This document shows positions 52,546 to 61,416 of a stretch of 64,000 nt of DNA, one piece after another; the stretch's first letter is position 1, and every line of letters begins with the position of its first letter. The DNA comes from CAWJAP01 sp963834365 (GTDB lineage Bacteria > Acidobacteriota > Vicinamibacteria > Vicinamibacterales > Vicinamibacteraceae). The stretch is from positions 93,296-157,295 of the forward strand of contig CAWIBS010000034.1 in NCBI GenBank assembly GCA_963834365.1, read 5' to 3'. The translations under genes were made by a program, and so were the position numbers. Below the pieces are notes generated by a model. It was given only the letters and a program-made list of their open reading frames with translations, did not search any database and was not told the DNA's origin.

Positions 52546-52854
52546 TCAGCCAGGAAGGAGCGCCTGCTCGCGCCAGTGCAATCGCCTGGACGAGCGGCAT
52601 CGCGCGCCCTCAGCGCGGGCGATTCCGAAGGCTCCGCCACCGAGCGAGGTTTTCACGGGCTCGTTGTAGCGATCCCGGATCGACCTGATCGACGTCAAAG
52701 ATGCGAGCGATTTGGTTGCGTGGGGCGCTTCAGAGGAAATCTTTGAACGCGTCATTGGCTCGTATTTCTCGGTTTGGCCAGCGCCGCCCTTCGCCGGTAT
52801 CAGCGTCGCCGCGATCAGCCAGGTGAAGGTGAGCGTTCGGGCAGTCCTCCTCAC
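52546..52854 (-). pseudogene. Possible small secreted protein or remnant
   Basis: A GTG at 52854 has a good upstream site (GAGGA, spacing about six). It opens a frame of 102 residues whose start looks secretory (RRTARTLTFTWLIAATLIPAKGGAGQ). After about 35 residues the sequence loses protein-like character. A different frame ends with RIFDVDQVDPGSLQRARENLARW, which looks like a true C terminus. It may be the two ends of a decayed or frame-broken gene. It follows the aldo/keto reductase gene by 20 bases on the same strand. Confidence 0.3.
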
Positions 52855-52874
52855 AATGTTCCTCGTCGTCCGCG

Positions 52875-53869
52875 TCAGCGATTGCTCATCCGCTCCATCG
52901 CCTCGGGATAGCGGGCGCCCTGGATCGTGATTTGTGATGCGGCGCCCTCGATGTCTGCGAGGTCTTCCGGCGTCAGCTCCACGTCCGCAGCCTTGACGTT
53001 CTCCTCCAGCCGGTGCAGCTTCGTCGTGCCGGGGATCGGCACGATCCACGGCTGCTGCGCCAGGAGCCACGCCAACGCAACCTGACCCGCGCTCGCGTCC
53101 TTGCGCTGCGCCATCGACTGCAGCAGATCCACGAGCGCCTGGTTGGCCTTGCGATTCTCCGCAGTGAAGCGTGGAACGCTGGAGCGGAAGTCGGAGCTGT
53201 CGAATGTCGTGGTGTCGTCGATCTTGCCGGTGAGGAAGCCCTTCCCAAGTGGACTGAACGGGACGAAGCCGATGCCGAGTTCCTCGAGCGTCGGCAGGAT
53301 CTCCCGCTCCGGCTCGCGATACCAGAGTGAGTATTCGCTCTGGACCGCGGTGACCGGCTGGACGGCGTGCGCTCGCCGGATGGTGTCTGCTGCGGCCTCA
53401 GACAGGCCGAAGTGCTTCACCTTGCCTTGCTGAATCAGATCCTTGACGGCGCCGGCGACATCTTCGATCGGCACATCCGGATCGACGCGATGTTGGTAGT
53501 ACAGGTCGATCGCCTCGACCTTCAATCGCGCGAGCGAGCCCTCGACCACGCGCGTGATGTGCTCGGGCCGACTGTTGAGGCGACTCCACCGGGTCTCGTC
53601 CTTGCGCCCGGCGCCCACCCGAATTTCGTGGCGATCACGACCTGGCCGCGGAACGGTGCCAGGGCTTCGCCGAGGAGCGCTTCATTCGCGTGAGGACCGT
53701 AAACCTCCGCCGTGTCGAAGAACGTCACCCCACGATCGACGGCGGCGCGGAGCAGGGTCAGCATGGCGTGTCGGTCGGGAACCGGGATGTAGGACCAGCT
53801 CATACCCATGCAGCCGAGCCCGATCGCCGACACGTCCAGGCCCTCTTTACCGAGTGTGCGTTTCTTCAT
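52875..53869 (-). CDS. Aldo/keto reductase, one frame break
   Basis: The product has about 330 residues and is of the YajO/AKR13-like group. It reduces carbonyl compounds with NADPH. The N terminus is RTLGKEGLDVSAIGLGCMGMSW. The catalytic tetrad is visible: Asp and Tyr in TFFDTAEVYGPHANE, Lys in VVIATKFGW and His in DLYYQHRVD. The C-terminal cofactor loop is IVPIPGTTKLHRLEENVKAADVELT. The frame changes near 53600 between KFGW and RKDETRWSRLNSRPEHI. It starts 28 bases after the lipocalin-like gene stop and is part of the ECF operon. Confidence 0.9.
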
Positions 53870-53896
53870 CGTGTTCTCCTGGATCGGCTCCCGCTC

Positions 53897-54382
53897 TCAG
53901 TAGCGTTCCCACATGGTCGACCAGCGTTCCTCCGGTCGCACGGATTGCATCGTCAGGCCTGCGTCAGAGAACCGGTACGCGCGCGTTAGGCTCTGTCCGA
54001 CGAGGCCTCGCGTGATCGATCCCTCGACGTGGCGTGTGATCGTTTGGGCTTGCTCGTTCACCTCATAAGTGCCGAAGGACGCCTCGTATCCGTTCGATAT
54101 GTAGTCGTTGGAGACGGAAGACTGCGACTCGGGGAACTGGATCTGCACCGACATGCGGCCATCGCGTGTGTACATCAGCGAGCCCTTGCGGTCCGTCCTT
54201 CGGATGATCTTCCCGTCTGGACCTGGTTCCTCCATCCATGCCAGCCGCCACGCGCCGACAAACCGTTCGCGATTGCTTTGCGCGGCCGCGGTGGCCTGGC
54301 TGCCACGCAGGTCGACGCTCGATGTGATCGGTAGCGCAACGCAGACAAGGGCAATAGCGACTCTCAGCAAAGTACTCATCAC
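53897..54382 (-). CDS. Secreted lipocalin-like protein
   Basis: The 161-residue protein has a signal peptide (LLRVAIALVCVALPITSSV). A lipocalin-like domain (PF13924 type) follows: RFVGAWRLAWMEEPGPDGK, GSLMYTRDGRMSVQI, ASFGTYEVNEQAQTITRHVEGS and SLTRAYRFSDAGLTM. Such domains bind small ligands but are mostly uncharacterised. RBS AAAGGAGAG stands before the start. Two adjacent ATG codons at 54382 and 54379 are possible. It lies 15 bases after the truncated hydrolase. Confidence 0.82.
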   Translation of the reverse strand: MMSTLLRVAIALVCVALPITSSVDLRGSQATAAAQSNRERFVGAWRLAWMEEPGPDGKIIRRTDRKGSLMYTRDGRMSVQIQFPESQSSVSNDYISNGYEASFGTYEVNEQAQTITRHVEGSITRGLVGQSLTRAYRFSDAGLTMQSVRPEERWSTMWERY

Positions 54383-54396
54383 GCAACTCTCCTTTT

Positions 54397-55103
54397 CTAT
54401 GCCGGCGCAGGCTTCAGCCTGAGTGCATCGATTACGGCCAGAACATCATCACCGAAGCGATCGGCTGAATACGTATCGTCGCCGGTGGGCGGAGGAGCAC
54501 TAGAAGCGCCGACGCCGCGCGGCGTGATGCCGTAGACGTGGTACTTCGGCGTCAGTGTGGGCGCAAATGTGTCGACGATGTGAGCCGTTGTTGCCGAGGC
54601 CGGCTAGTAACGCTAGTGGCCTCCCGGCGCCGCCCCAGTCGACAACTTCAAGGCTTGACGCTCTTCTCCACCGGTATGAATTGTACGCGGTGAGGTGATG
54701 GATCGAGCCAAGTCGTTTCTTTGGTAGGGCGGTGGAAATCGAGAGGCAGCGGTCGGCCTTGCGTCCAGCTTCCGGTAATGGATGCGCCGTCGGCGCTGAG
54801 TTTGCCTTCGTAAGTGCCTTGTACCTGGCCGATTGCGAACTTGATAGTGGAAGCGTCCATGGAAAATGAGGTCGTAACCATGCCGGTGCCTCGATCCGGA
54901 CTCTGGTCTATGCTCAGCATGGTGGCCTTCCACTCTCCGCTATCGGCCCTGGTGATTTTCAGGATGATCCGAAGGTCCTGTGGACCCGCTTTCAGAGAAC
55001 CCTGCCAGTCGCCGGAGATGTCCTGCGCGTAACTGCTGGATGCCGCGAAGGTGGCAACCACGATGAACCAGATGAGTCGTCTCATAACGTGTAATCTCTT
55101 CAC
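54397..55103 (-). pseudogene. C-terminally truncated secreted alpha/beta hydrolase
   Basis: From 55103 there is a signal peptide and a beta-rich N-terminal domain (YAQDISGDWQGSLKAGPQDLRIIL, ASITGSWTQGRPLPLDF). It ends in one frame at VEKSVKP (54648). The hydrolase domain then continues in other frames: LEVVDWGGAGRPLALLAGLGN, then AHIVDTFAPTLTPKYHVYGITPRGVGASSAP and YSADRFGDDVLAVIDALRL. A TAG at 54397 follows. In full-length members of this family the nucleophile-Ser block (GHS) comes right after this point, so the active site is missing. Two frame breaks could be sequence errors, but loss of the C-terminal half looks real because the next gene starts 15 bases on. Confidence 0.75.
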
Positions 55104-55126
55104 GCACGACCGTTAAACCGCGCGCC

Positions 55127-55729
55127 CTACCGGCTGTTGTCCTTTTCGAGATCGTTCAATTCATCGAGCTCTCGCTTGAGCTCACGCTGTTCCCTCGCTC
55201 TCATGACGAAGTACCCGAGTATCCAAACAACGACGAGAGCCAGGAAGGGAAGTCCATTCGGGAATAGTCCCCTGTCTTTGGTCCCAATCATCGCCAACGC
55301 CAGAATGAATGTTCCGATGGCCAGCAGCACCGGCCCCAACGACCACAGCAGAACGCGGCGCAGGAGGTAGCGCCGCCGCTCGATCTCGCCTCGACAAAAC
55401 TCCAGACCAGTGCTGAGCCCCGCATCTCCGGGCATTACCGTGGACCACATTCCCCGGTTAAGGAAGTACAGCCCGACAAGACTCCATACGAGCGTGAACG
55501 CGAATAGCGGGTGCAGCACGTGTTCCAGTGCGGGGAACTCTCTTATCCCGAAAGCGTACAAGAAGGCGGCTGCGAGTGGCGCGGCCACGGTCCCCAGCAG
55601 CTGCCTGCGCGTCTTTGCTTGAAGGTCCCGTGCCTTAGATCGAATTAGTTTCATTGTCATCGTGGATGTCCCCGTTGGCTGGCTTTGCCAGATAGCTTTT
55701 AATTCGTCGCGGGGTAGTTCATCACCCAT
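55127..55729 (-). CDS. Membrane protein encoded with the ECF sigma factor
   Basis: The 200-residue protein has a soluble N terminus (RDELKAIWQSQPTG, KLIRSKARDLQAKTRRQLLG). Four membrane segments follow (LLGTVAAPLAAAFLYAFG, LFAFTLVWSLVGLYFL, LLWSLGPVLLAIGTFILALAM, LPFLALVVVWILGYFVM). The C-terminal helix is charged (REQRELKRELDELNDLEKDN). No zinc-binding anti-sigma motif is seen. Its gene overlaps the sigma factor gene by eight bases, so it may hold the sigma factor at the membrane. That role is inferred from position only. Confidence 0.7.
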   Translation of the reverse strand: MGDELPRDELKAIWQSQPTGTSTMTMKLIRSKARDLQAKTRRQLLGTVAAPLAAAFLYAFGIREFPALEHVLHPLFAFTLVWSLVGLYFLNRGMWSTVMPGDAGLSTGLEFCRGEIERRRYLLRRVLLWSLGPVLLAIGTFILALAMIGTKDRGLFPNGLPFLALVVVWILGYFVMRAREQRELKRELDELNDLEKDNSR

Positions 55730-56246
55730 AATTTTTCCCCTCGTGGAACCATTTCACCAGGACGTTCTTAATTCGATGAATCCTTACGGCTACGTTCCCC
55801 GGTGACAAACCCGTGATTTCTCCGATGGATGCCGCGTCCATGTCTTCCAGATAACAGACGATGACCTGGCGATCGAGCGGCTTGAGTCGCTGAACCAAGG
55901 CCGAAAGCCGGTCCAGGTTGACACGCCTGTTAGCGGCCTCTGGGCCTTCTTTATCAGGAAACGTTTCGAGCTCTTCCAGTGTTACGAGACTCGAAAAGAT
56001 GCGGCGCTCACGGATGACGTGCGAGGTTGCCACGTGGTGGGCAATGCGGTAGACCCACGTCCGGAGGGAACAGCGGCCATCGTACCGCTGAAAACTCCGC
56101 CACAACTGGAAATGAATGTCCTGGCTCAGGTCGCGGCGCTTTTCCGGGTCAGCTTCGTAGGCCCTCGCGAGCCGGTCGAGTGAAGATCCGAATTGATCCA
56201 CCGCATCCCTATATAGGGCATCCTGATTCGCTTGTTCGGTTGAGAT
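55722..56246 (-). CDS. ECF-family RNA polymerase sigma factor
   Basis: The product has about 160-175 residues. Region 2 reads RRDLSQDIHFQLWRSFQRYDGRCSLRTWVYRIAHHVATSHV. Region 4 reads LDRLSALVQRLKPLDRQVIVCYLEDMDAASIGEITGLSPGNVAVRIHRIKNVL. The first usual start is GTG 56201. Upstream, the same frame continues with a typical ECF N terminus (TEQANQDALYRDAVDQF) back to an ATC at 56246. A strong GGAGGG site sits about ten bases ahead of that ATC. Either a rare ATC start is used or one base is misread. It heads an operon with the membrane protein, truncated hydrolase, lipocalin and aldo/keto reductase. Confidence 0.88.
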   Translation of the reverse strand: MSTEQANQDALYRDAVDQFGSSLDRLARAYEADPEKRRDLSQDIHFQLWRSFQRYDGRCSLRTWVYRIAHHVATSHVIRERRIFSSLVTLEELETFPDKEGPEAANRRVNLDRLSALVQRLKPLDRQVIVCYLEDMDAASIGEITGLSPGNVAVRIHRIKNVLVKWFHEGKNYG

Positions 56247-56443
56247 GGATTATTTCCCTCCCACATTCAAGGTAGTCGCTGGAGTCGGAAGTTTCTTACA
56301 AGTTGACGCTAAAAAGTCCAGACGGCTGATTCTTTCGGGTCCTTTGCCGGGCTTGATCCGATCTCGTGGACACGTTCCGAAAGCCGAAAAATCCGCAGCG
56401 GTTCCCTCAGCGCAGCAGATCCCCGCGACTGCAGGACGGGGCT

Positions 56444-57255
56444 TCACTTGACATTGACGGTGTCGCCATCGATGTCGAGCCGGGTTTCCGCGGAGACCTC
56501 GATCACTTCGAGATCGCTGCCCAGCAACGCTTCAGCACACGTCCGGGTGCACGCCACGAGCGTGGAGTCGAAGTCGATTTCCGTCGCCACGAACCACGCG
56601 CGGTCTTCTGGCCACCACATATTCGGCGTCTGAAGGTGGCCCGGCATATGCTCGAATCGCGGAACGACGTCGATCGACCCCCGGTACAGGAAGTACTCCC
56701 GAGCCTGGAGAGACACGGTCGGTGCATCGGCGAGACCGCTCGGCGGGTCGAGCATATAGCTGCTCACGGCTCGGCGCCGCTGAAGCCGGACTCCAACCCC
56801 GCGCTCTCGCGCGACGTCACCAACACGCTGCCCGTCAGCTGGCCGAATCCGTTCCAGATCGCCAACCAGCAGTTATTCGGCGTCGTGGTGTAGGCGCGGA
56901 GCATCGACACCAGAGTGGTCGCTTCCTGTTGGTCGAGGCTCCCTATTGCGGGCGGAGCCGGCCAGCCGAAACGATCGAACTGCACTGCCGGATGCATCTT
57001 GCGACCCGAACGTTGCGCCAGCTCAAACCATTGCCGACGGATCGACTCGCTACCTGCGCGCTCCTCGACGTGATGGAGGACCCGTACGTAGGCGTCGTAG
57101 CCGGTCGGCACAAGCGCGCAAACGCGCGTGCCGACGTCAGGGCCCCACGGCAGCACTCGATCGGCGATCCAGCCGGCCGCCGCCGTGTCGAGTTGCAGCT
57201 TGGTGCCCTCCGGATGAGCGGTCCTTCTATCACCAATGTCCAAGGTGTTCCTCAC
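56444..57255 (-). CDS. Conserved hypothetical protein, one frame break
   Basis: The product has about 270 residues with no signal peptide. Blocks seen are AAGWIADRVLPWGPDVGTRVCALVPTGYDAYVRVLHHV, GRKMHPAVQFDRF, TTTPNNCWLAIWNGFGQL, then after a frame change near 56766 AREYFLYRGSIDVVPRF, PNMWWPEDRAWFVATEIDFDSTLVA and ALLGSDLEVIEV. The same block order occurs in an uncharacterised bacterial family common in Actinobacteria. No catalytic motif is evident. The family is probably an immunity-like or housekeeping protein, but the function is not known. Confidence 0.65.
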
Positions 57256-57411
57256 TTACTACGAAACGCCTGAACCGCGCCAGAACTCCATCCGTCTCAT
57301 TGCGATAGGGTCACCGCGGAAGCCCGGAGCACATTCGCAAACGCTGCGGCGTTGCTCATTACCCACTGACACATCCGCCTGGTAGACCGGCTCGCTCTAT
57401 GTGGCAGGCTG

Positions 57412-58770
57412 CTACTTCGTGGCGTCAAGCCCGTTGACACGCGTTGACAACCAGTCGAGGACTGTCGCTGGATAGGCCGGGACGAATCGCTGCAACGATT
57501 TCATTTCCGCGTTGTTGCCGACCTTCGCTTCCAGAAGCGCGTGGTTCGCCTTCGGCAGAATTCGCAGTGTGTAGTCGCGGTGGTTGCCGGCTTTGAGGGC
57601 CGCTTCCCAGGCGGCGCGGTTCTTCTCAGCCAGGATGTTGTTGTCCAACTCACCAAACAACGCAAGTACAGGTAGCTTGATCTGACGGATGGCCGCGGCC
57701 GGGTCGTACAGGATCAACGGCCGGATGAGCTGCAAGTAGGGATGATCCTGGGTTGCGGGAAACGCCTCGGGCGGATTTCCTCCCATCCGGGCTGCAATCC
57801 TCTCGCGCGTCGCCAGGTACCTGTCCCAGCCGTCACCCGTTCGCAACCAGGCGTACTGCAGTGTCATCAGTTCGACGACCTGGTCAATCATCTGCGGACG
57901 CATACCGTTGGCCGCCATCTCGTTTCGAGCTTGATCGATCGTGGTCTCGGCACCAGAGACGCCGGCCCCGGAGATGCTGATCAGAAAAGCGAGATCCTTC
58001 GCGCGGGTTGCGGCCAGTGGCATCACCCACCCAGCCTGGCTCCATCCCAGCATGCCAATCTGGCCATGCCGGATGTCGGGGCGGGTCTTCAAGTAACCGA
58101 ACGCCGCCACGACATCTCCGGCGAGATCGTCGAATGACGCCTTGTTCCAGTCGCCTGTGGAGGCGCCAACACCTCGCTTGTCGTACCCCAGAACAGCCAT
58201 CCCGTGGCGGATCAGAAACCGGGCGTAGGGGAGCAGGTACTCACGATCTTCGGCGCCCGACGCGTGCACGAGAATCACTGCGGGATACGGTCCTCGAGTG
58301 GCGGGAGTGATCAGGGTGCCAGCGAGCTGAACGTCGCCGTTAGAGAAGCGAACCACCTCCTGCCGTTCGATGTCCACCCGCCGTGCGGTCCGCGCAGGCG
58401 AGCCTTCGCGCGACCAGGTCAGCGAGACAATCTTGTCTCGAGCATCGCGTTGAACCTCAATCCGCGACTCGACCGCCGTCGGAACCGCTGCTCCGGGGCC
58501 TGCGAAGAAACGGTCTCGTTCGGTGGGATACAGCGTCCGTAGTTCGCCGTCTTCGTCGAACGCGACAAGCTGATTGGTTCCGGCGAGCTCGGACCACGTC
58601 TGGAGATACAGAAAGGCATTTCGATCCCACTGATAGGTGCCTGCGTACTCACGGAGACTCGCCTCGTCGACCGTGCGAATAGCCGGGCTTTGGAACGAAC
58701 GCGCGATCAGCGTCCCCAAGAGAGCCGAAAGCACGATGAGGCCGACCGCGACCCGATTCCGCATCACCAT
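57412..58770 (-). CDS. Membrane-anchored alpha/beta hydrolase
   Basis: The product has about 452 residues from ATG 58770. It starts with a signal anchor (RNRVAVGLIVLSALLGTLIA). An N-terminal beta-rich domain of about 120 residues (LREYAGTYQWDRNAFLYLQTW, AFDEDGELRTLYPTERDRF) precedes the hydrolase. Motifs are PYPAVILVHASGAEDRE, YDKRGVGASTGDW, IGMLGWSQAGWVMPL (nucleophile Ser), PVLALFGELDNN (Asp) and PKANHALLEA (His). It resembles secreted dienelactone hydrolase/peptidase-like esterases with an N-terminal beta domain. The frame is intact. Confidence 0.82.
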   Translation of the reverse strand: MVMRNRVAVGLIVLSALLGTLIARSFQSPAIRTVDEASLREYAGTYQWDRNAFLYLQTWSELAGTNQLVAFDEDGELRTLYPTERDRFFAGPGAAVPTAVESRIEVQRDARDKIVSLTWSREGSPARTARRVDIERQEVVRFSNGDVQLAGTLITPATRGPYPAVILVHASGAEDREYLLPYARFLIRHGMAVLGYDKRGVGASTGDWNKASFDDLAGDVVAAFGYLKTRPDIRHGQIGMLGWSQAGWVMPLAATRAKDLAFLISISGAGVSGAETTIDQARNEMAANGMRPQMIDQVVELMTLQYAWLRTGDGWDRYLATRERIAARMGGNPPEAFPATQDHPYLQLIRPLILYDPAAAIRQIKLPVLALFGELDNNILAEKNRAAWEAALKAGNHRDYTLRILPKANHALLEAKVGNNAEMKSLQRFVPAYPATVLDWLSTRVNGLDATK

Positions 58771-58889
58771 GCCTCGTGACCTCGCACGCCAGCGTGTTGG
58801 ACCTTGAATACAGCTTCTGCGTCCCCCCGCGAAAACGCAACCACCCCGATATTGTGGGTTACTCAAGCCAACTTTCGCCCCGACGCATC

Positions 58890-59850
58890 AGCGCCGCCCA
58901 CTCAGCCGCGCGTTGTTTCGCGTCGGCGAGCAAGGAGGCACGCCTGAGGCGAATCACGCGCGTGGAGCCATCGGAGAGATGGCACTTCGTCAGCAGTTTC
59001 CTTTCCGATGGCCGCCGCTTCTTGTTCATGGACATGCACGCGAACGTGTACGTGGGGTCGTTGGAAGATCCCAACGAGAAGCGCCGGCTGAACATCGGCA
59101 CTCCGGCAAGTCCGATCCGCGGCGTCATAGCCTCACGCGGGCACCTGGTTTACGCTCAAAAAGGAGCGGTCGTTGCCCAGGCGTTCGACGAAGGTGCGCC
59201 GGAAGTCCGGAGCCCACCTGTCACGCTCGCCGACACCGACGGCACTCCCTGGCAGCCGCGACCATCGGCGTCACAGAACGGCATCCTTATCTTCCGTTCC
59301 ACCGGGGACGCGTTGAGGCAACTGACCTGGCGGGGGCGGGACGGCGGCCACTTGGGTGTGGTAGACCGCGCTGACCTGGATACACAGGTTGAACTCTCGC
59401 CCACCGGCAAACAAGCGATCCTGGTCCGCGGTGGTCCCTGGCCAGAGGACCGGGATGTTTGGCTTGCCGAACTCACGACCGGAACTGTCTCGATCCTGAC
59501 GGCCCGGCCAGGTCTTGACTCCAACCCCGCCTGGTCCGCGGACGAACGCCGCATCGCCTATTCCTCGAGTCGGGGCGGAACGATTTCACCCGTCGTCAGG
59601 AACCTCGACACCGGGAAGGAGGAGCCGCTGATCGAGCCACCCTGGAGCGTCGTCATTGATGACTGGACGGGCGGTTCTCTTGTGCTGAGGAACCACGGTT
59701 TGCGGGTGTTCACCTTGCCGGTCCGCCGGTGAGCGAAAGGTCCAACTCCTGGCCGAGACACCGTACGCCGAAGATGAATTGCAGGTGTCTTCTGAACGGC
59801 CGTTCGATCGCTTTCAATGCGACCTTCTTAATGAGGTCGGCCGGTTCAAG
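58890..59850 (+). pseudogene. Remnant of a PD40 beta-propeller protein (Ser/Thr kinase C-terminal type)
   Basis: The fragment starts abruptly within a propeller: RVGEQGGTPEA in one frame, then RITRVEPSERWHFVSSFLSDGRRFLFM in another. It continues well conserved through VYVGSLEDPNEKRRL, QLTWRGRDGGHLGVVDRADL, VELSPTGKQAILVRGGP, WLAELTTGTVSIL, NPAWSADERRIAYSSSRGG and RNLDTGKEEPLIEPPW. After 59730 the frame shifts again (LLAETPYAEDELQVSS, then NGRSIAFNAT) and the match fades. In Acidobacteria such propellers are the C-terminal part of large protein kinases. No kinase domain or start lies upstream, so the gene is truncated at both ends. Confidence 0.72.
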
Positions 59851-59890
59851 TCTGAATGACGAACTGCACGGCACGCAGGACGAGAATCGA

Positions 59891-61283
59891 TCACGACACG
59901 CGAATCGGGACTTCCTGGATCGCGTTATTGCCGTACCCAGTCGGTTCCACTCGGCACGCTCGGGCTGAGTCCGACCGGCCAGATCGGTCGCACGCGCGCG
60001 GAGGCGAGATCCTCCGACTTCTCGACGCGCGTCATCAACTCCCACCACTGCCAGCTGTAGCGATTGCGTTCGCTCACGAGACGCGCTTCCTGCCAGTCGC
60101 CGCCGTTCACGCTCACCTCGATACGCGCAATCGGCGCCGCGCCGGACCAAGCGACGCCGCGGATGGCCAGTTCACGCCGGGGGCACCTCGGTCTGTGGCG
60201 ATGGCTCGGTGATCAAGGCGCGGACCCGCTGCAACGTGACCGGCTCGCTGACGATTCGACCGTCGCGCTCCCATTCATACCGGTACTTGTCGCCCTGGTA
60301 GTGTCCGGTGAACGTCCGGTCGATGAGTTCGATCTCGGTCACCACTTGACCGACGCGACCGCGTACCAGCGTGGAACGATGAGACGCAACGGATATCCGT
60401 GCTCGACGGGCAATGGCTCGCCGTTCATGGCGTAGGCCAGAAGCACATCGCTGTCGCGCGCGTCGTCGATCCGAAGACTGCGCTCGAAGCGCATGGATTC
60501 CGGACGGCCCTCTACGGCCCCGCCATCGGCGCCGCGAAACAGCACGTCCTTCGCGTCCTGCCGCACGCCGGCGCGGTCCAGGACTCGACCAGCGGCACCC
60601 GGTCCATTCCGCCGTGCTGACGGCGCCCAACCCCCATTTCTCCCCTTCGGTGGGCCGATCGAACAGCGCCCGTCCGTTGCCGGCACACTCCAGCGTCACG
60701 ACCTGCGTTTTCGATCTCATGTTCTGGAGATCGCGGATCGTGAAACTCTGCGACCGCTCGACGAGGCCGCCGATCGCGAGCCGAAACGTCGCGGCGTCGA
60801 GATTGGGCATGCGGAAGTTGTTGCGCATGTAGAAGCGCGCATTCGGCATGACGACGCCGCCAACGAGCGCCGAAATAGACGTCTCGCAGTTGAGGGGATG
60901 CGCCCGGTGCATGACCATGCCGGCGTCGATCGCGTGCTGGCAGGCCTCTTCGGGATCCAGCGTGGGCACGTCTGCGCTCGCCGGCATCGGCGCCGCGCAG
61001 CCACCGCTCGCGACCGCGCGCACGCACGTCGAAGCGGGGTAGATGTCGAGACTGCCGGCCATCTGGAACGGCTGCATGAACTCGCGCAGGCGTTCCTCGT
61101 CGGCGGCTTCCACGATCAGTACATCGTGTGCTCGCCCTGCACGACGGCTTCGCCCTGGATCTGCAGTCCGAACTTCCTGACATTCGGGCGACTCAGGTGA
61201 TTGAGAAGGCTGGCACCCATCAACGGGTCCTGCGCTGGACAGCCGTCGGCCGCATGCTGATGCCGCACGATGAAAAGAGGCAT
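59891..61283 (-). CDS. Molybdopterin sulfite oxidase (SoxC/SUOX-like) with extra N-terminal domain, frame breaks
   Basis: The product has about 465 residues. ATG 61283 has a GAGGAG site upstream. Residues 1-90 are a small ferredoxin-fold-like domain (PLFIVRHQHAADGCPAQDP, VEAADEERLREFMQPFQMAGSLDIYPAS). The Mo-binding domain follows: GMVMHRAHPLNCETSI, NARFYMRNNFRMPNL, VTLECAGNGRALF with the Mo-ligand Cys, and GLGAVSTAEWTG. The C-terminal Mo-Co dimerisation domain includes VSVNGGDWQEARL and RNRYSWQWWELMTR. It ends YGNNAIQEVPIRV. Frame breaks lie near 61132, 60600, 60330, 60170, 60000 and 59935. It should oxidise sulfite to sulfate and follows the persulfide dioxygenase gene. Confidence 0.82.
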
Positions 61284-61416
61284 GGTGGACTCCTCGAGGC
61301 TCGTCCTGAACCAGGGCTGTGTCAACTGAACGTGTAGTGCCAACGACAGCCGTTGACCACGATCTTGCGGGCCGACCAACGGCGGCCCGCTCTAGAAGTT
61401 TCACAAGGACTCACCA

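Noticed and set aside
56250..56447. 65-codon minus-strand frame ahead of the sigma factor gene
   Set aside because: No ribosome site or family pattern; the stretch is more likely the promoter and leader of the sigma operon.
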